DNA from: Pseudomonadota bacterium
Lineage (GTDB): Bacteria; Pseudomonadota; Gammaproteobacteria; Steroidobacterales; Steroidobacteraceae
DNA: 64,000 nt
Direction: 5' to 3'
Assembly (NCBI GenBank): GCA_018241505.1
Contig: JAFEDS010000005.1
Span: 496,001 to 560,000, forward strand
The notes beneath the pieces were generated by a model that worked only from the letters and a program-made list of their open reading frames with translations, ran no database searches and was not told the origin of the DNA. Both the position numbers and the translations under genes were made by a program. Positions 1 through 8,788 of this stretch are shown piece after piece; position 1 is the stretch's first letter, and every line of letters starts with the position of its first letter.

Positions 1-893
1 GGACCATAGTATGAAAACCGGGGCTCCGGCCCTTCGATATACAGAATCTCCGTCCCATCGGGGCGCCAAACCGGAGCCGAATCCGATCCCTGGGAGGTTG
101 AAACACGATGTGGCCTCACTCCTGCATTCGTCTCCGCGACCCATATCGACTCATTGATTGTGCGGTCCCAATCCGCGTCGCGGTTGCTGACAAATGCGAT
201 TCGGGCTCCGTCGGGCGACCAGGCCGGCGCCGTTTCTTCGAATCGATCGTCGTCGGTCAGAGCGTTGAGTGTCTTTGAAGCAATGTCATAGAGGTAAATT
301 CGGGGATGCGGCAATCCGGAGTACACATAGCCGTCCTGGTCATTCTTGAACTGGTAGCGATCGATGACGAGCGGCATCGGTCGCGCATCCTTGCCGGGCG
401 CGCCGCCCGGCTTCGCGCCACGCATCACCAGCGCTAGGCGTTTGCCATCCGGAGACCAGGCGAAGTCGGAAATATCGCTTCCCAGATCGGTCAATTGCCG
501 CGCATCGCCGTCCCGTTCGTCAAAGACCCAGACCTCCGCACCGGCTTTCTCTCCAGTTGCATCTCGGTCCACGAGAAAGGCGAGAGCGGTATCATCTGGG
601 TTCCAGCGTGGCTGACTCGCGGAGTTGGCTCCATGTGTCAATCGCCTGCGCTGTTTCGCATCCCAACTCACTTTCCACACCTGTGTGCGCAATTCGTCGG
701 ATTGCAGATCCATTTGCTCCACGGTGTATGCCACCCATCTGCCATCGGGCGAAAGCTGGGGATCGGCAACCTGCTGCACGCGGCTCAAATCGTCCACGAC
801 GAGCACGCGAGCGTCCGCGGCCATTGACATACAAAGAACGCCGGTAAATGCAAGGGACATGAACATTCGTTTCAGCAATGACCTACGCTCCAT
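1..893 (-). CDS. S9 (prolyl oligopeptidase-like) peptidase, N-terminal part, cut by window edge
   Basis: This leftward gene starts with ATG at 893 and is still open at base 1, giving 297 visible residues. An N-terminal hydrophobic signal segment (about residues 8-25, ending in an alanine-rich AADA) is followed by repeated beta-propeller blades of the WD40-like/TolB type, seen as recurring PQLSPDGRWVAY, FAWSPDGKRLAL and PAWSPDGARIAF motifs. This is the propeller half of an S9-family serine peptidase that trims small peptides in the periplasm. The catalytic alpha/beta-hydrolase half would lie beyond the left edge, so the active site cannot be checked. It diverges from the serine hydrolase at 1070. 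A propeller-only TolB-like protein is the alternative. Confidence 0.85.
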   Translation of the reverse strand, partial: MERRSLLKRMFMSLAFTGVLCMSMAADARVLVVDDLSRVQQVADPQLSPDGRWVAYTVEQMDLQSDELRTQVWKVSWDAKQRRRLTHGANSASQPRWNPDDTALAFLVDRDATGEKAGAEVWVFDERDGDARQLTDLGSDISDFAWSPDGKRLALVMRGAKPGGAPGKDARPMPLVIDRYQFKNDQDGYVYSGLPHPRIYLYDIASKTLNALTDDDRFEETAPAWSPDGARIAFVSNRDADWDRTINESIWVAETNAGVRPHRVSTSQGSDSAPVWRPDGTEILYIEGPEPRFSYYG

Positions 894-1069
894 AACACTG
901 AACTAACAAAGGCGACCCAACAATGACGGTTGGCGAAGCGGGAGTCAAATAGGCAGCCGATCGCCATACCCCTCCCGAGGGGGATGGCGCTCCTGCCTCG
1001 GCCGTGGAAGAGTAACAACAGAAAGTCCTTGCCTTCGAGCACGACCTAACAATAGCTAGGGGCGGTGTC

Positions 1070-2518
1070 ATGCGGCTGTATGTCGGATTGTTGATTGGGA
1101 TGTGGGCGGTGTCGGTAGCGGCTCGAGCGGACACTGCGCCAATGGATGCCGCCGCCGTGGCTGCTCGCATGGGAGCCGTGGATCAATTCATTGCAGCCGA
1201 GATGCACCGGCAGAAAGTCCCGGGATTAGCCATCGGTATCGTGAGCCATGGCCAGGTGATTGCCGCCAAGGGCTACGGCGAGGCCAATGTGGAGCTACAT
1301 GCGCCCGTAACCTCCGCCTCGGTCTTCGAATCCGCGTCGGTGGGCAAGCAGTTCACCGCGGTGGTCGTGATGTTGCTGGTGGAACGAGGCAAGCTCGGCC
1401 TCGATGATTCGGTGACGAAGTACTTTACGGATGCGCCGCCCGCCTGGCGGGAAATTACCGTGCGCAATCTCCTGACCCACACCTCGGGTATACCGGACTT
1501 TGAGAGCCTCTGGGCCGACGCCCACTCGACGCACGAAGTCTTTGACTATCGCCGCGATTACACGGATGAGCAACTTGCCAAGATCGCGTATGCGCTGCCT
1601 TTGCAATTCCGCCCTGGAACCCGCTGGAACTACAGCAACACGGGTTATGTGTTGTTGGGCATCCTGATACGCAAAGTGTCCGGCGAATTTTACGGCAACC
1701 TTCTGCGCGATCGCGTCTTCAAACCGCTGGGGATGAAGAGCGCACGGGTCATCAGCGAAGCTGACATCGTACCGAACCGCACGGCCGGCTATCGCCTGAT
1801 CGACGGCAATCTCGCGAATCAGGAGTGGGTCTCGCCCAGTCTCAACTCCACGGCGGATGGATCGCTTTACCTCTCCATCGCCGATTTCGTCGCCTGGGAC
1901 CAGGGGCTGCGCGCCCACGCGATCCTCGAGCCCCAGAGCTGGGCGCAGATTTATACGCCGGTGACCCTCGAGAGCGGCAAGAGCTTCCCCTACGGTTTCG
2001 GCTGGCAAGTCGATGAATGGCAGGGCAAGCCCTGGTACCACCACAGCGGCTCCTGGCAGGGCTTCAGAACCTACATCTCGCGCTATTTGGCACAAGACCT
2101 GACGGTCGTGGTGCTGATCAACCTTGGGGACGCATTCCCGCGTCGCTTTGTCGACGGGGTTACCCGAACCCTCGATCCGAACTGGGTGCAGATAGAGCCG
2201 ACGGTACCCATTGCGGACCGCAACCCGGAAGTGATCGCGCGTGTACGTACACTGCTCGGCGCTGCCGCACAGGGCAAGCTGTCCGAAGATGACTTCCCAT
2301 TCGACCGCGCCGACTTTACCGCGTTGTCCCAGGCGTATGCACAACTGCTCAAACCCCTGGGCCCGGTAACAAAACTCGAGCTGGTCGATCGACGGGCTCT
2401 GGGCGACGACGAGGCTTACAGCTATCTCGCTTCGTACTCAGGGCACCACACCGTGCGCGTTCAACTGCAACTCTCGGCGGAACGTCGGGTGGTCGAGTTT
2501 GGTGTCCAACCTGAATAG
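1070..2518 (+). CDS. Periplasmic serine hydrolase, beta-lactamase class C / S12 family
   Basis: The 482-aa product opens with a short signal peptide (residues 1-20, cleavage after VAARA). It has the three motifs of penicillin-recognising serine hydrolases: S90-V-G-K93 (nucleophile and general base), Y188-S-N190 and H325-S-G327. These enzymes act as D-aminopeptidases, esterases or lactam hydrolases in the periplasm; the substrate cannot be read from sequence. A C-terminal region of about 120 residues follows the catalytic domain, as in many family members. GGGGCGGTG just upstream of ATG serves as ribosome-binding site. The gene is followed 107 bp later by a TonB-dependent receptor on the same strand, suggesting joint uptake and hydrolysis of one substrate. 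Confidence 0.9.
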   Translation: MRLYVGLLIGMWAVSVAARADTAPMDAAAVAARMGAVDQFIAAEMHRQKVPGLAIGIVSHGQVIAAKGYGEANVELHAPVTSASVFESASVGKQFTAVVVMLLVERGKLGLDDSVTKYFTDAPPAWREITVRNLLTHTSGIPDFESLWADAHSTHEVFDYRRDYTDEQLAKIAYALPLQFRPGTRWNYSNTGYVLLGILIRKVSGEFYGNLLRDRVFKPLGMKSARVISEADIVPNRTAGYRLIDGNLANQEWVSPSLNSTADGSLYLSIADFVAWDQGLRAHAILEPQSWAQIYTPVTLESGKSFPYGFGWQVDEWQGKPWYHHSGSWQGFRTYISRYLAQDLTVVVLINLGDAFPRRFVDGVTRTLDPNWVQIEPTVPIADRNPEVIARVRTLLGAAAQGKLSEDDFPFDRADFTALSQAYAQLLKPLGPVTKLELVDRRALGDDEAYSYLASYSGHHTVRVQLQLSAERRVVEFGVQPE

Positions 2519-2625
2519 AGCGCCATTGCCCATTCAAACACAGCGCGGCTTACGCATGCAGCGCCGGCTGCGCTGATGTTTCCACGATCCAAGATAACTA
2601 CGAGTTGCTCACATAGGGGGCGAAG

Positions 2626-4965
2626 ATGTCGACTGAGCGCCAGGAATCGCAGAAGGAAAATTGTCGAGCCCGGCAAGCATTGCCCAACACGAGCGGACGA
2701 CGTCTGCGGCCCGTTGCGTTCGCAGTAAGCCTCGCCTTGTCACTGAGCGCGGTAGCTGAGGGCAATTCCACGACCAGTACTGTCGAGACTGCAGCAGATA
2801 CCAACCCGCCTGCGGCCGGCGGACGAAATGACCTGGAAGAGGTCGTCGTCACGGCCACGAAGCGTTCCGAGCGCGCCATCGACATCCCTGAGTCAATCAG
2901 TGCTATCGGCGGAGACTACCTGCAGAAGCTACATGTCACCGGACTGGCGGACCTGGCCTCACAAGTACCCGGCATGCTCATCACCAGCGGCGGTTCTCCC
3001 GGTTCCACCTCAATTACCTTGCGCGGGTTGGATTCCCAGGGCAACGGTGCTCTGGTTTCGACGCTCATTGATGATGCGGCCGTGGGGTCCAGCGGAGGCT
3101 GGGCAGCGCAGGACAGTCTGCAATTGGACCTGCTACCGGATGACATTCAGCGCATCGAGGTGCTGCGGGGACCGCAGGGGACCATCTGGGGCGCCAATTC
3201 CATGGGCGGAGTGGTCCGCTATGTCACCGTCGACCCGGATCTGAACAACGATGATGTCTTCGTTGGCGCCGACACCTTCCTATACGCGGGCGCAAAGAAG
3301 CCCGGCTACGGTGGACACCTTACCGTCAACAAACAGTTAGAGCCCGGCACCCTGGCCCTGCGCGCCAGTGTCTATGATCGTGAGACGCCCGGAAACTACT
3401 ACAATCCGTTGCTCGGCACCCGGTATGAAAATCCGTATTCGAAGCGAGGAGGGCGCCTGGCTTTGATGTGGCACCCCTCGGACACCCTGTCGGTGAGGAT
3501 GCAAGGATTCTATTCCGAGGTCAGTTCAGCCAATTCGAATGTTTCGCGCGCAGAGCTCATTGGCACGACGCCGCCACTGAGTATCGGGGATCCCATCGAT
3601 GGCCGGCTGACCTTCCGGCACATCCTGCCGCAGCCGACGAAAAACCGCGTTCTGTACACCTCTGCCACCGTCAACTGGGATGCAGGCTTTGCCGATCTGA
3701 CTTCCGTCACCAGCTATTCGGACACCCAGGCGCCGGGCATTGCGGACCTCACGCCGAGTTATCTGGCGACCGCCTTGAGCTTTGATTCGAACATCGGTCC
3801 CAATGGGGCGGTCAACTACTACACGAAAACGGATACGAAGAAGCTGGCGCAGGAACTGCGGCTCTCCTCCAAGGCCGGTGGCCCGCTCGACTGGTTGGGC
3901 GGAGTCTATGCGACCCACGAAAAGGCCATCAATCTCCAGATCATGACGGTCGAGGATGCGGCCCTGAAGCCGGTCGACGCCGTGAATCCCTTGTACTACG
4001 ACAATATTCCTACGACGTACGATGAGCTCGCGGCTTTCGCGAATTTCACTTACCACTTCACGAAGTCGTTTGAGCTCAGCGCGGGACTGCGCGAATCCAG
4101 TGTCCGGCAGAAGTTTCGCGACACCTCGGATGGCCTGGGTTATGGCGGGTTCAGCGATGCCATTGCAAGCAGCCATGAGAACGTATTCGTGTATGCCGTG
4201 AGCCCGAGCTATCACATGAATGCCAACAGCATGGTCTACTTCCGGGTTGCGACCGGCTACCGCCCGGGACAAGAGCAGGCAACTTATCCGCAGTACCCGG
4301 AAATACCTTCGCAAATCAACTCGGACCGCACCACCAACTATGAACTGGGCTTTAAAGGCGATCTTCTCGATCGGAGTTTGACGCTCGATGTCGCTGCCTA
4401 TCAGATCAACTGGACGCGTGTCCAAGTGCTGTTGAGTACCCCCGATGGGGCCATCAACTACGGCGTCAACGGCGCGTCTGCAGTGAGCAAAGGCATGGAA
4501 GCCTCTCTTGGATACACTCCCATACAGCCCCTGCACCTGGGAATCACATCATCTTACAACAAGGCATACTTCACGGAGAGTGCGCCGGGCTCAGAGCTGC
4601 AAAAGGGGGCTGCGTTGTCGCTGTCGCCTAAATGGACCGGGTCGCTGTTTGCCAATGTGACGCCCAATCCGATCGGGCGCTGGCGTCCGAGTTTGTCGGC
4701 CAACGTTCGGTACATTGGTTCGACCTTCAACCAGGCATCAACATCTGTGTCCGCTGTACAAGTTCCCGCCTATGTGGTCGCTGATGCCTCCGCGGGAGTG
4801 GACGACGGCAATACCCGGATTTCGTTGTATGTGCGTAACATCGCCAACAAGTATGCTTATTCGACAGTCTACACCACGACCGACAACCTGACGGGTGCCA
4901 CCTACGCGCAAGGTTCCACCATCCCGCAGCGGACTATTGGTGTCAGCATTGACAAGCACTTCTGA
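2626..4965 (+). CDS. TonB-dependent outer-membrane receptor
   Basis: The 779-aa protein has a long basic N-terminus followed by a hydrophobic signal core (about residues 32-46). A TonB-box-like EEVVVTATK (about 70-80) leads into a plug domain with VPGMLITSGG, ITLRGL and the conserved IEVLRGPQGTIWGANSMGG turn. The rest is a 22-strand barrel ending in a terminal Phe (IDKHF), the signal for BAM-mediated outer-membrane insertion. It belongs to the large vitamin/oligosaccharide/xenobiotic receptor group rather than the siderophore subgroup, so the ligand is unknown. A GGGGG stretch lies just before ATG. It sits between a serine hydrolase and a class V aminotransferase-fold enzyme on the same strand. 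Confidence 0.93.
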   Translation: MSTERQESQKENCRARQALPNTSGRRLRPVAFAVSLALSLSAVAEGNSTTSTVETAADTNPPAAGGRNDLEEVVVTATKRSERAIDIPESISAIGGDYLQKLHVTGLADLASQVPGMLITSGGSPGSTSITLRGLDSQGNGALVSTLIDDAAVGSSGGWAAQDSLQLDLLPDDIQRIEVLRGPQGTIWGANSMGGVVRYVTVDPDLNNDDVFVGADTFLYAGAKKPGYGGHLTVNKQLEPGTLALRASVYDRETPGNYYNPLLGTRYENPYSKRGGRLALMWHPSDTLSVRMQGFYSEVSSANSNVSRAELIGTTPPLSIGDPIDGRLTFRHILPQPTKNRVLYTSATVNWDAGFADLTSVTSYSDTQAPGIADLTPSYLATALSFDSNIGPNGAVNYYTKTDTKKLAQELRLSSKAGGPLDWLGGVYATHEKAINLQIMTVEDAALKPVDAVNPLYYDNIPTTYDELAAFANFTYHFTKSFELSAGLRESSVRQKFRDTSDGLGYGGFSDAIASSHENVFVYAVSPSYHMNANSMVYFRVATGYRPGQEQATYPQYPEIPSQINSDRTTNYELGFKGDLLDRSLTLDVAAYQINWTRVQVLLSTPDGAINYGVNGASAVSKGMEASLGYTPIQPLHLGITSSYNKAYFTESAPGSELQKGAALSLSPKWTGSLFANVTPNPIGRWRPSLSANVRYIGSTFNQASTSVSAVQVPAYVVADASAGVDDGNTRISLYVRNIANKYAYSTVYTTTDNLTGATYAQGSTIPQRTIGVSIDKHF

Positions 4966-5046
4966 CATGTCCTGTGATGTCAAGCGAAGGCACGATGTCT
5001 AGTCGCAGTGCGGTGAGCCGCGGCCTGCATGGAATGAGGAGTTGAC

Positions 5047-6291
5047 ATGACGACGTTTCCTATCGACGCCGTGCGCGCGGAGTTTCCGGCTCTTTGCGGG
5101 GAGGGGGCCTTCCTGGACAATCCCGGTGGAACACAAGTTCCGCAGCGGGTCATCACGGCAGTCAGTTACGGCATGACCCGTGCTGCCAGCAACCTGGGCG
5201 GTTATTTCAGGGTCTCGCAGGACGCCGACCGAATCAACGAGCTGGGACATGCTGCCGCAGCCGCATTGCTCGGCGCCTCATCGGGTCGGGAGATCGTGAT
5301 CGGTCAGTCCATGACAATGTTGACCTTTCAGATGGCCCGCTCGTTTTGCCGCAACTGGCGACCCGGTGACGAGATCATTGTCACTCGTCTCGATCACGAA
5401 GGGAATGTCTCACCCTGGCTGCTGGCGGCCGAAGAACGCGGAGTGACGGTCCGCTGGCTGCCATTCAACCGGGAGACCTGGAGAATCGAGCCCGAGGATC
5501 TGATCCCGTTGCTGTCCGAGCGGACGCGCCTTCTTGCGCTCAACTATGCCAGCAATATGACAGGCTCGGTCAATGATGTGAGGACGCTGACTCGCCATGC
5601 CAAGGAGGCGGGAGCCCTGGTCTATGTCGATGCCGTTCAGCTCACACCACATCACCTGGTCGAGGTACAAACACTGGGTTGTGACTTCCTGGCCTGTTCG
5701 TCGTACAAATTCTTCGGCCCGCATTTGGGGGTGCTCTGGGGTCGTGAGGCCTTGCTGGGGGAACTATATCCATGCGCCGTCCGATGCGCGTCGCGCTCAC
5801 TGCCGTCCCGACACGAAATCGGAACTCCGCAGACGGAGCTGATCGCGGGACTGACCGCCGCCGTTGAATATTTCGAGTGGCTGGGAGCCCGCACGGGCGG
5901 GAGCGGCGACCGCCGTTCACTGATCGTCGCGGCCTACGACGCAATGCAAGCCTACGAGCACCCGATGATGGTCACGCTAATCGAGGGGCTGCGTTCGCTT
6001 CCCGGAGTCGCGATTCAGGGAATTGTCGACCCCGCGAGATTTTCGGTCCGCGTGCCGACAGTCTCGTTTGTTCATGCACGCCATCGCTCGAGGTCACTCG
6101 CTGAGGCCCTCGGGAGGCGCGGGTTCTATGTCTGGTCGGGTCACAACTATGCCTACGAAGCCGCACGGCTTCTGCACATCGATGAGGACGACGGCGTTCT
6201 GCGCATTGGCCTTGCACATTACAACACCTCCACGGAGGTGATGGGGGTGCTTCAGGCCATTGAGGATCAAATCAGAGCCAAGATCGAATAG
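5047..6291 (+). CDS. Class V aminotransferase-fold PLP enzyme (cysteine desulfurase-like family)
   Basis: This 414-aa fold-type I PLP enzyme carries the expected features: an N-terminal LDNPGGTQVP substrate loop, Asp195 in LVYVDAVQ (binds the pyridine nitrogen), His203 close behind, and the Schiff-base Lys221 in SSYKFFGPHLG. It is closest to the cysteine-desulfurase-like subfamily related to CsdA/SufS, whose members often do not supply Fe-S sulfur but act on other amino acids. No SufE/SufU partner is nearby. Its place behind a hydrolase and a TBDR suggests work on an imported amino-acid derivative. AGGAG about 8 bp before ATG supports the start. An IS begins 58 bp after its stop. Confidence 0.88.
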   Translation: MTTFPIDAVRAEFPALCGEGAFLDNPGGTQVPQRVITAVSYGMTRAASNLGGYFRVSQDADRINELGHAAAAALLGASSGREIVIGQSMTMLTFQMARSFCRNWRPGDEIIVTRLDHEGNVSPWLLAAEERGVTVRWLPFNRETWRIEPEDLIPLLSERTRLLALNYASNMTGSVNDVRTLTRHAKEAGALVYVDAVQLTPHHLVEVQTLGCDFLACSSYKFFGPHLGVLWGREALLGELYPCAVRCASRSLPSRHEIGTPQTELIAGLTAAVEYFEWLGARTGGSGDRRSLIVAAYDAMQAYEHPMMVTLIEGLRSLPGVAIQGIVDPARFSVRVPTVSFVHARHRSRSLAEALGRRGFYVWSGHNYAYEAARLLHIDEDDGVLRIGLAHYNTSTEVMGVLQAIEDQIRAKIE

Positions 6292-6311
6292 CGCGCGGCT
6301 GCATCCGACCC

Positions 6312-6330
6312 CGGGGCGCCTGCGGCCCCG
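6312..6330 (+). terminator. GC hairpin after the PLP enzyme gene
   Basis: CGGGGC (6312-6317) pairs with GCCCCG (6325-6330) around a 7-nt loop, 20 bp after the stop at 6291. No T-run follows, so intrinsic termination is uncertain; it may only stabilise the mRNA end. Confidence 0.35.
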
Positions 6331-6348
6331 TGCTTCAGCCGCATACAG

Positions 6349-7974
6349 ATGTCGGGTTCCTGGCTAGTTACAAATGTCGCGGTGACAGGTTGGTTTTATC
6401 ATGCCGCTTTGGCTTTTGCTCGTTTCTTCGTGTTCACTGTTGAAGACAGCATTGCAGTCTGACGCCCCACAGGGGCGGCAGAAGCTCCGAGACCCGGAGC
6501 ATTGATGCTCGACATGTGAGTTGAGAGCGCAGTGTGTAGATCCAATTGGCTCAGCTCTCTTTGCCTTTTGGTACCGGCTAGTTTTTCCTTGGGGATGCGA
6601 GTGCCATCCGCGCGGTGGGCCGTGGAGGGCGCTCTCACGGTCCGATTGTCACGATGAGCCTGAACGAGCTGCGCCACCTGCAGCATGTGTCCGAGGCGCT
6701 TGTTTTCGACAATGGCTCCTTGATCAATCGTGCTGAGTTTTTCATAAATGGAGTAGGGGATCGAACGACCCGCTGCTTGGATCTCGATCCGACCGTCCGG
6801 GAACTGGAAGACCTCGATATATTTACCGATCAGACGGCGGTTTTCCGGCTTATCTTCGAGCAGATAGAGCTTGCGCTCGTAGTGCAACGTGAGGTCCTTG
6901 GTCACTTTGCGCAGCTCGCGCCAGGCGAAGATCGAGTTCAGATCTTCATCGGGTCGAAGTTCGCGATGCGCATCGTGCGGATCCCGCGGTGCCTTGGCAA
7001 AGCGCATATTGTAGGCTGCAGTGAAGCTCGGCATCAGCGCATTGGCCGACTCGATGTTGGATATACCTTCGAGGCGTAGCTCCTTCACCAAGCGATCTTG
7101 CAGCGTTAAATGAGCCCTTTCTACGCGTCCCTTCGCGGCCGCTGTGTTTGCACAGATTCCATCGATGTTGAGTTCGTACAGCGCTCTTCCAAATTGCGTG
7201 TGACCAGGTCCCTTGACAGCATCCGGCTTGTTGACTCGAAATACGCTTGCTTTGTCGCTGTAGAACGCCAGCGGCTTGCCGTGGCGCTCGATGTACTCGC
7301 GGGTGGCTTCAAAGTACGCAAACGTCGACTCGGAACCCGTGAACTTCACGAGCATCAGTCGGCTGGTTGCGTCATCGACATACACGAGTGCCGTGCACGC
7401 CGGCGCGCGATCCTCAAACCAGCGATGTTCACAGCCATCGATCTGAATGAGCTCGCCGAGGCAGGCACGACGCATCCTGGGCTGTTGAATCCGGGGAGCA
7501 CGAAGCTTGCGGGGAAGCCACAGGCCCGCGGCAATCTGAAGCTGTCGGACCGTTTCTTTGGCGATCACGATGTTGTGCCGGCTGAGCAGCTTCTCGGCGG
7601 CCAGCGTCGGGCCGAAATCGGGATATTGTTCGCGCAGAATCCCCACGATGCGCTCGGCGACGGAGACCTTGAGTCCGCGGTTGCCGGGCCGATTGCGGTG
7701 CCTCGAGATCAAGCCCACGGGTCCTTCAGACCGATATCGAATGACCAGGCGCTCGATCTGCCGGACGCTCAGCCCGAGACGCTCAGCGGCTCGTCCCGGC
7801 TTGAGTTCGCGGTCGATGACCGCCTGGATGGTCTTCAATCGATCGAGGTCTTTCATGTGCCGCGTGATCCCAGGGTTGTGCATCGGCAAGCTCCCCAAGC
7901 CATTGAACGACCTGAAAATGCTTGACAACGAAGACAGGAAAACGCGACATCTGTATCTAGCTGGAACCCGACAT
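6349..7974. mobile_element. Insertion sequence of ISNCY (IS1202-like) type, apparently complete
   Basis: The element of about 1.6 kb is bounded by imperfect terminal inverted repeats of about 31 bp. The left end at 6350 reads TGTCGGGTTCC..GCTAG..ACA..ATGTCGCG, and the reverse complement of the right end (7943-7973) gives the same words with a one-base gap and a few changes. One long leftward transposase gene fills it. No target-site duplication is visible: the bases left of 6349 (CGCATACAG) and right of 7974 (TTCTAAATG) do not match. The right end stops 23 bp short of the dif site. Confidence 0.85.
6399..7856 (-). CDS. ISNCY family transposase (DDE, integrase-core fold)
   Basis: From the preferred start MKDLDRLKTI at 7856 the protein is 485 aa; the frame is open to 7928, which would add 24 residues. 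An N-terminal helix-turn-helix region (RAAERLGLSVRQIERLV, then a GLISRHR arm) precedes a retroviral-integrase-like core. Likely catalytic acidic residues are Asp in IQIDGCEHRW, Asp in FYSDKASVF and Glu in GRVERAHLTL. It cuts and joins the terminal repeats at 6349 and 7974. The frame is intact and the ends are recognisable, so the element may still be active. A long open frame on the opposite strand is only a shadow of this gene. Confidence 0.9.
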   Translation of the reverse strand: MKDLDRLKTIQAVIDRELKPGRAAERLGLSVRQIERLVIRYRSEGPVGLISRHRNRPGNRGLKVSVAERIVGILREQYPDFGPTLAAEKLLSRHNIVIAKETVRQLQIAAGLWLPRKLRAPRIQQPRMRRACLGELIQIDGCEHRWFEDRAPACTALVYVDDATSRLMLVKFTGSESTFAYFEATREYIERHGKPLAFYSDKASVFRVNKPDAVKGPGHTQFGRALYELNIDGICANTAAAKGRVERAHLTLQDRLVKELRLEGISNIESANALMPSFTAAYNMRFAKAPRDPHDAHRELRPDEDLNSIFAWRELRKVTKDLTLHYERKLYLLEDKPENRRLIGKYIEVFQFPDGRIEIQAAGRSIPYSIYEKLSTIDQGAIVENKRLGHMLQVAQLVQAHRDNRTVRAPSTAHRADGTRIPKEKLAGTKRQRELSQLDLHTALSTHMSSINAPGLGASAAPVGRQTAMLSSTVNTKKRAKAKAA

Positions 7975-7997
7975 TTCTAAATGGCTGCTACACCCCA

Positions 7998-8025
7998 ATT
8001 GCGCATAATGTATATTATGTCAAAT
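7998..8025 (+). other. dif: dif site (XerC/XerD recombination site)
   Basis: The 28 bases consist of a XerC arm ATTGCGCATAA, a central TGTATA and a XerD arm TTATGTCAAAT. Compared with the Escherichia coli dif site as I remember it (arms GGTGCGCATAA and TTATGTTAAAT, same centre) only three positions differ. Both arms keep the core inverted CATAAT/ATTATG pairing. In gammaproteobacteria this site lies in the replication terminus and resolves chromosome dimers under FtsK control. It is also the target of Xer-using mobile elements. No second copy was found in the window, so it is more likely the chromosomal site than one end of an integrated element. Confidence 0.9.
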
Positions 8026-8402
8026 ACTAGATGGGGCAATGGGTCGGGGGATACCGCTGTCAGCAACCCCTGTGGGGACTCTTCTTTGATGTCACCCCGA
8101 CTAATCATTGGGGTCACCCAGAGCTCTTGTGAACTCAATGACTTACGAGCTGGTGACACTATTCCGCGCCGCGGTCGTGCTGGCGCGATCGCCGGACTGA
8201 TCATTGTTGTCACCGACGTTCTCGGCGTGGTCCTTGAGGAAAGTGACAGTAATGACTAACAGTTTCGCAGACGCGAGCTGAGTGTCTGCCAGGTCCCTTG
8301 CAGCAAGCTCTTTCTTCGCTGAAATGGTACCCCCGCCGGCTAGATACGATCGCGGCCAAGTTCGTTTGGCTTTGATGCCCAACGCGGTTAGCCTTTGCGC
8401 AT
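8026..8402. other. Gene-poor stretch with repeated GTCACC motifs
   Basis: No gene is supported in these 377 bases. GTCACCC occurs twice in direct orientation (about 8091 and 8114), GGTGACA once near 8152 and TTGTTGTCACC near 8205. TTGTTGTCACC recurs at about 15367 and GGTCACCCAG at about 15430, on the far side of the island. Multiple short repeats like these are found at IS21-family ends, so this may be a decayed transposon end, but the match is weak. Confidence 0.3.
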
Positions 8403-8735
8403 ATGTCCGGGCTGCCCACCACTGACGACATTCCGCTCTCGACCGATGCCTACGGAGCGATCCGCGTGAGGGGCACCCGCGTATTGTTGGACGTGATCAT
8501 TGTCGCTTTCCAGGACGGCGCGACGGCAGACGAGATTGCACAGAAGTTTCCGAGCGTGTCACTGGCGAATGTCTACCTCATTATCGCGCACTATCTGACC
8601 CACACCGCAGAGATCGATGCCTACCTCTCCCAACGTCAAACCGATGCGGCGAGACTGCAATGCGCGATCGAGACGCGCTTCAACCCAGTGGGTATTCGCG
8701 CGCGCCATCTCGCTCGTCAACGCCAAGCGCGTTGA
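8403..8735 (+). CDS. DUF433 family antitoxin-like protein, orphan
   Basis: The 110-aa protein has the DUF433 core: IRVRGTRVLLDVIIVAF, a DGATADEIAQKFPSVSLANVY helix-turn-helix-like stretch, then the usual acidic/basic tail ending in RARHLARQRQAR. Its length is normal, so the gene looks intact. DUF433 proteins are usually DNA-binding antitoxins of the VapB45 type, encoded just before a PIN-like DUF5615 toxin. Here no toxin follows: after the stop there are about 50 bp and then the 3' end of a convergent HEPN-motif gene. It may be a solitary regulator or a leftover of a broken toxin-antitoxin pair. Confidence 0.72.
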   Translation: MSGLPTTDDIPLSTDAYGAIRVRGTRVLLDVIIVAFQDGATADEIAQKFPSVSLANVYLIIAHYLTHTAEIDAYLSQRQTDAARLQCAIETRFNPVGIRARHLARQRQAR

Positions 8736-8788
8736 CAAAAACCTGACACTCGTTTCCACCCGAATGTCACGCCGACTCGCGTTGCGGA

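Noticed and set aside
1295-2344. 349-codon - strand frame opposite the serine hydrolase
   Set aside because: The + strand gene has all catalytic motifs; the antisense product has no family features.
3526-4536. 336-codon - strand frame inside the TonB receptor
   Set aside because: Shadow of the receptor's barrel region; no start signal and no domain.
7110-7925. Long + strand open frame opposite the transposase
   Set aside because: It lies entirely inside the well-supported transposase gene on the other strand, with no ribosome site or recognisable domain; a GC-rich shadow frame.
7981-8259. Open frame running through the dif site
   Set aside because: Its first codons are the dif sequence itself and the rest is low-complexity translation of the repeat-bearing intergenic region.
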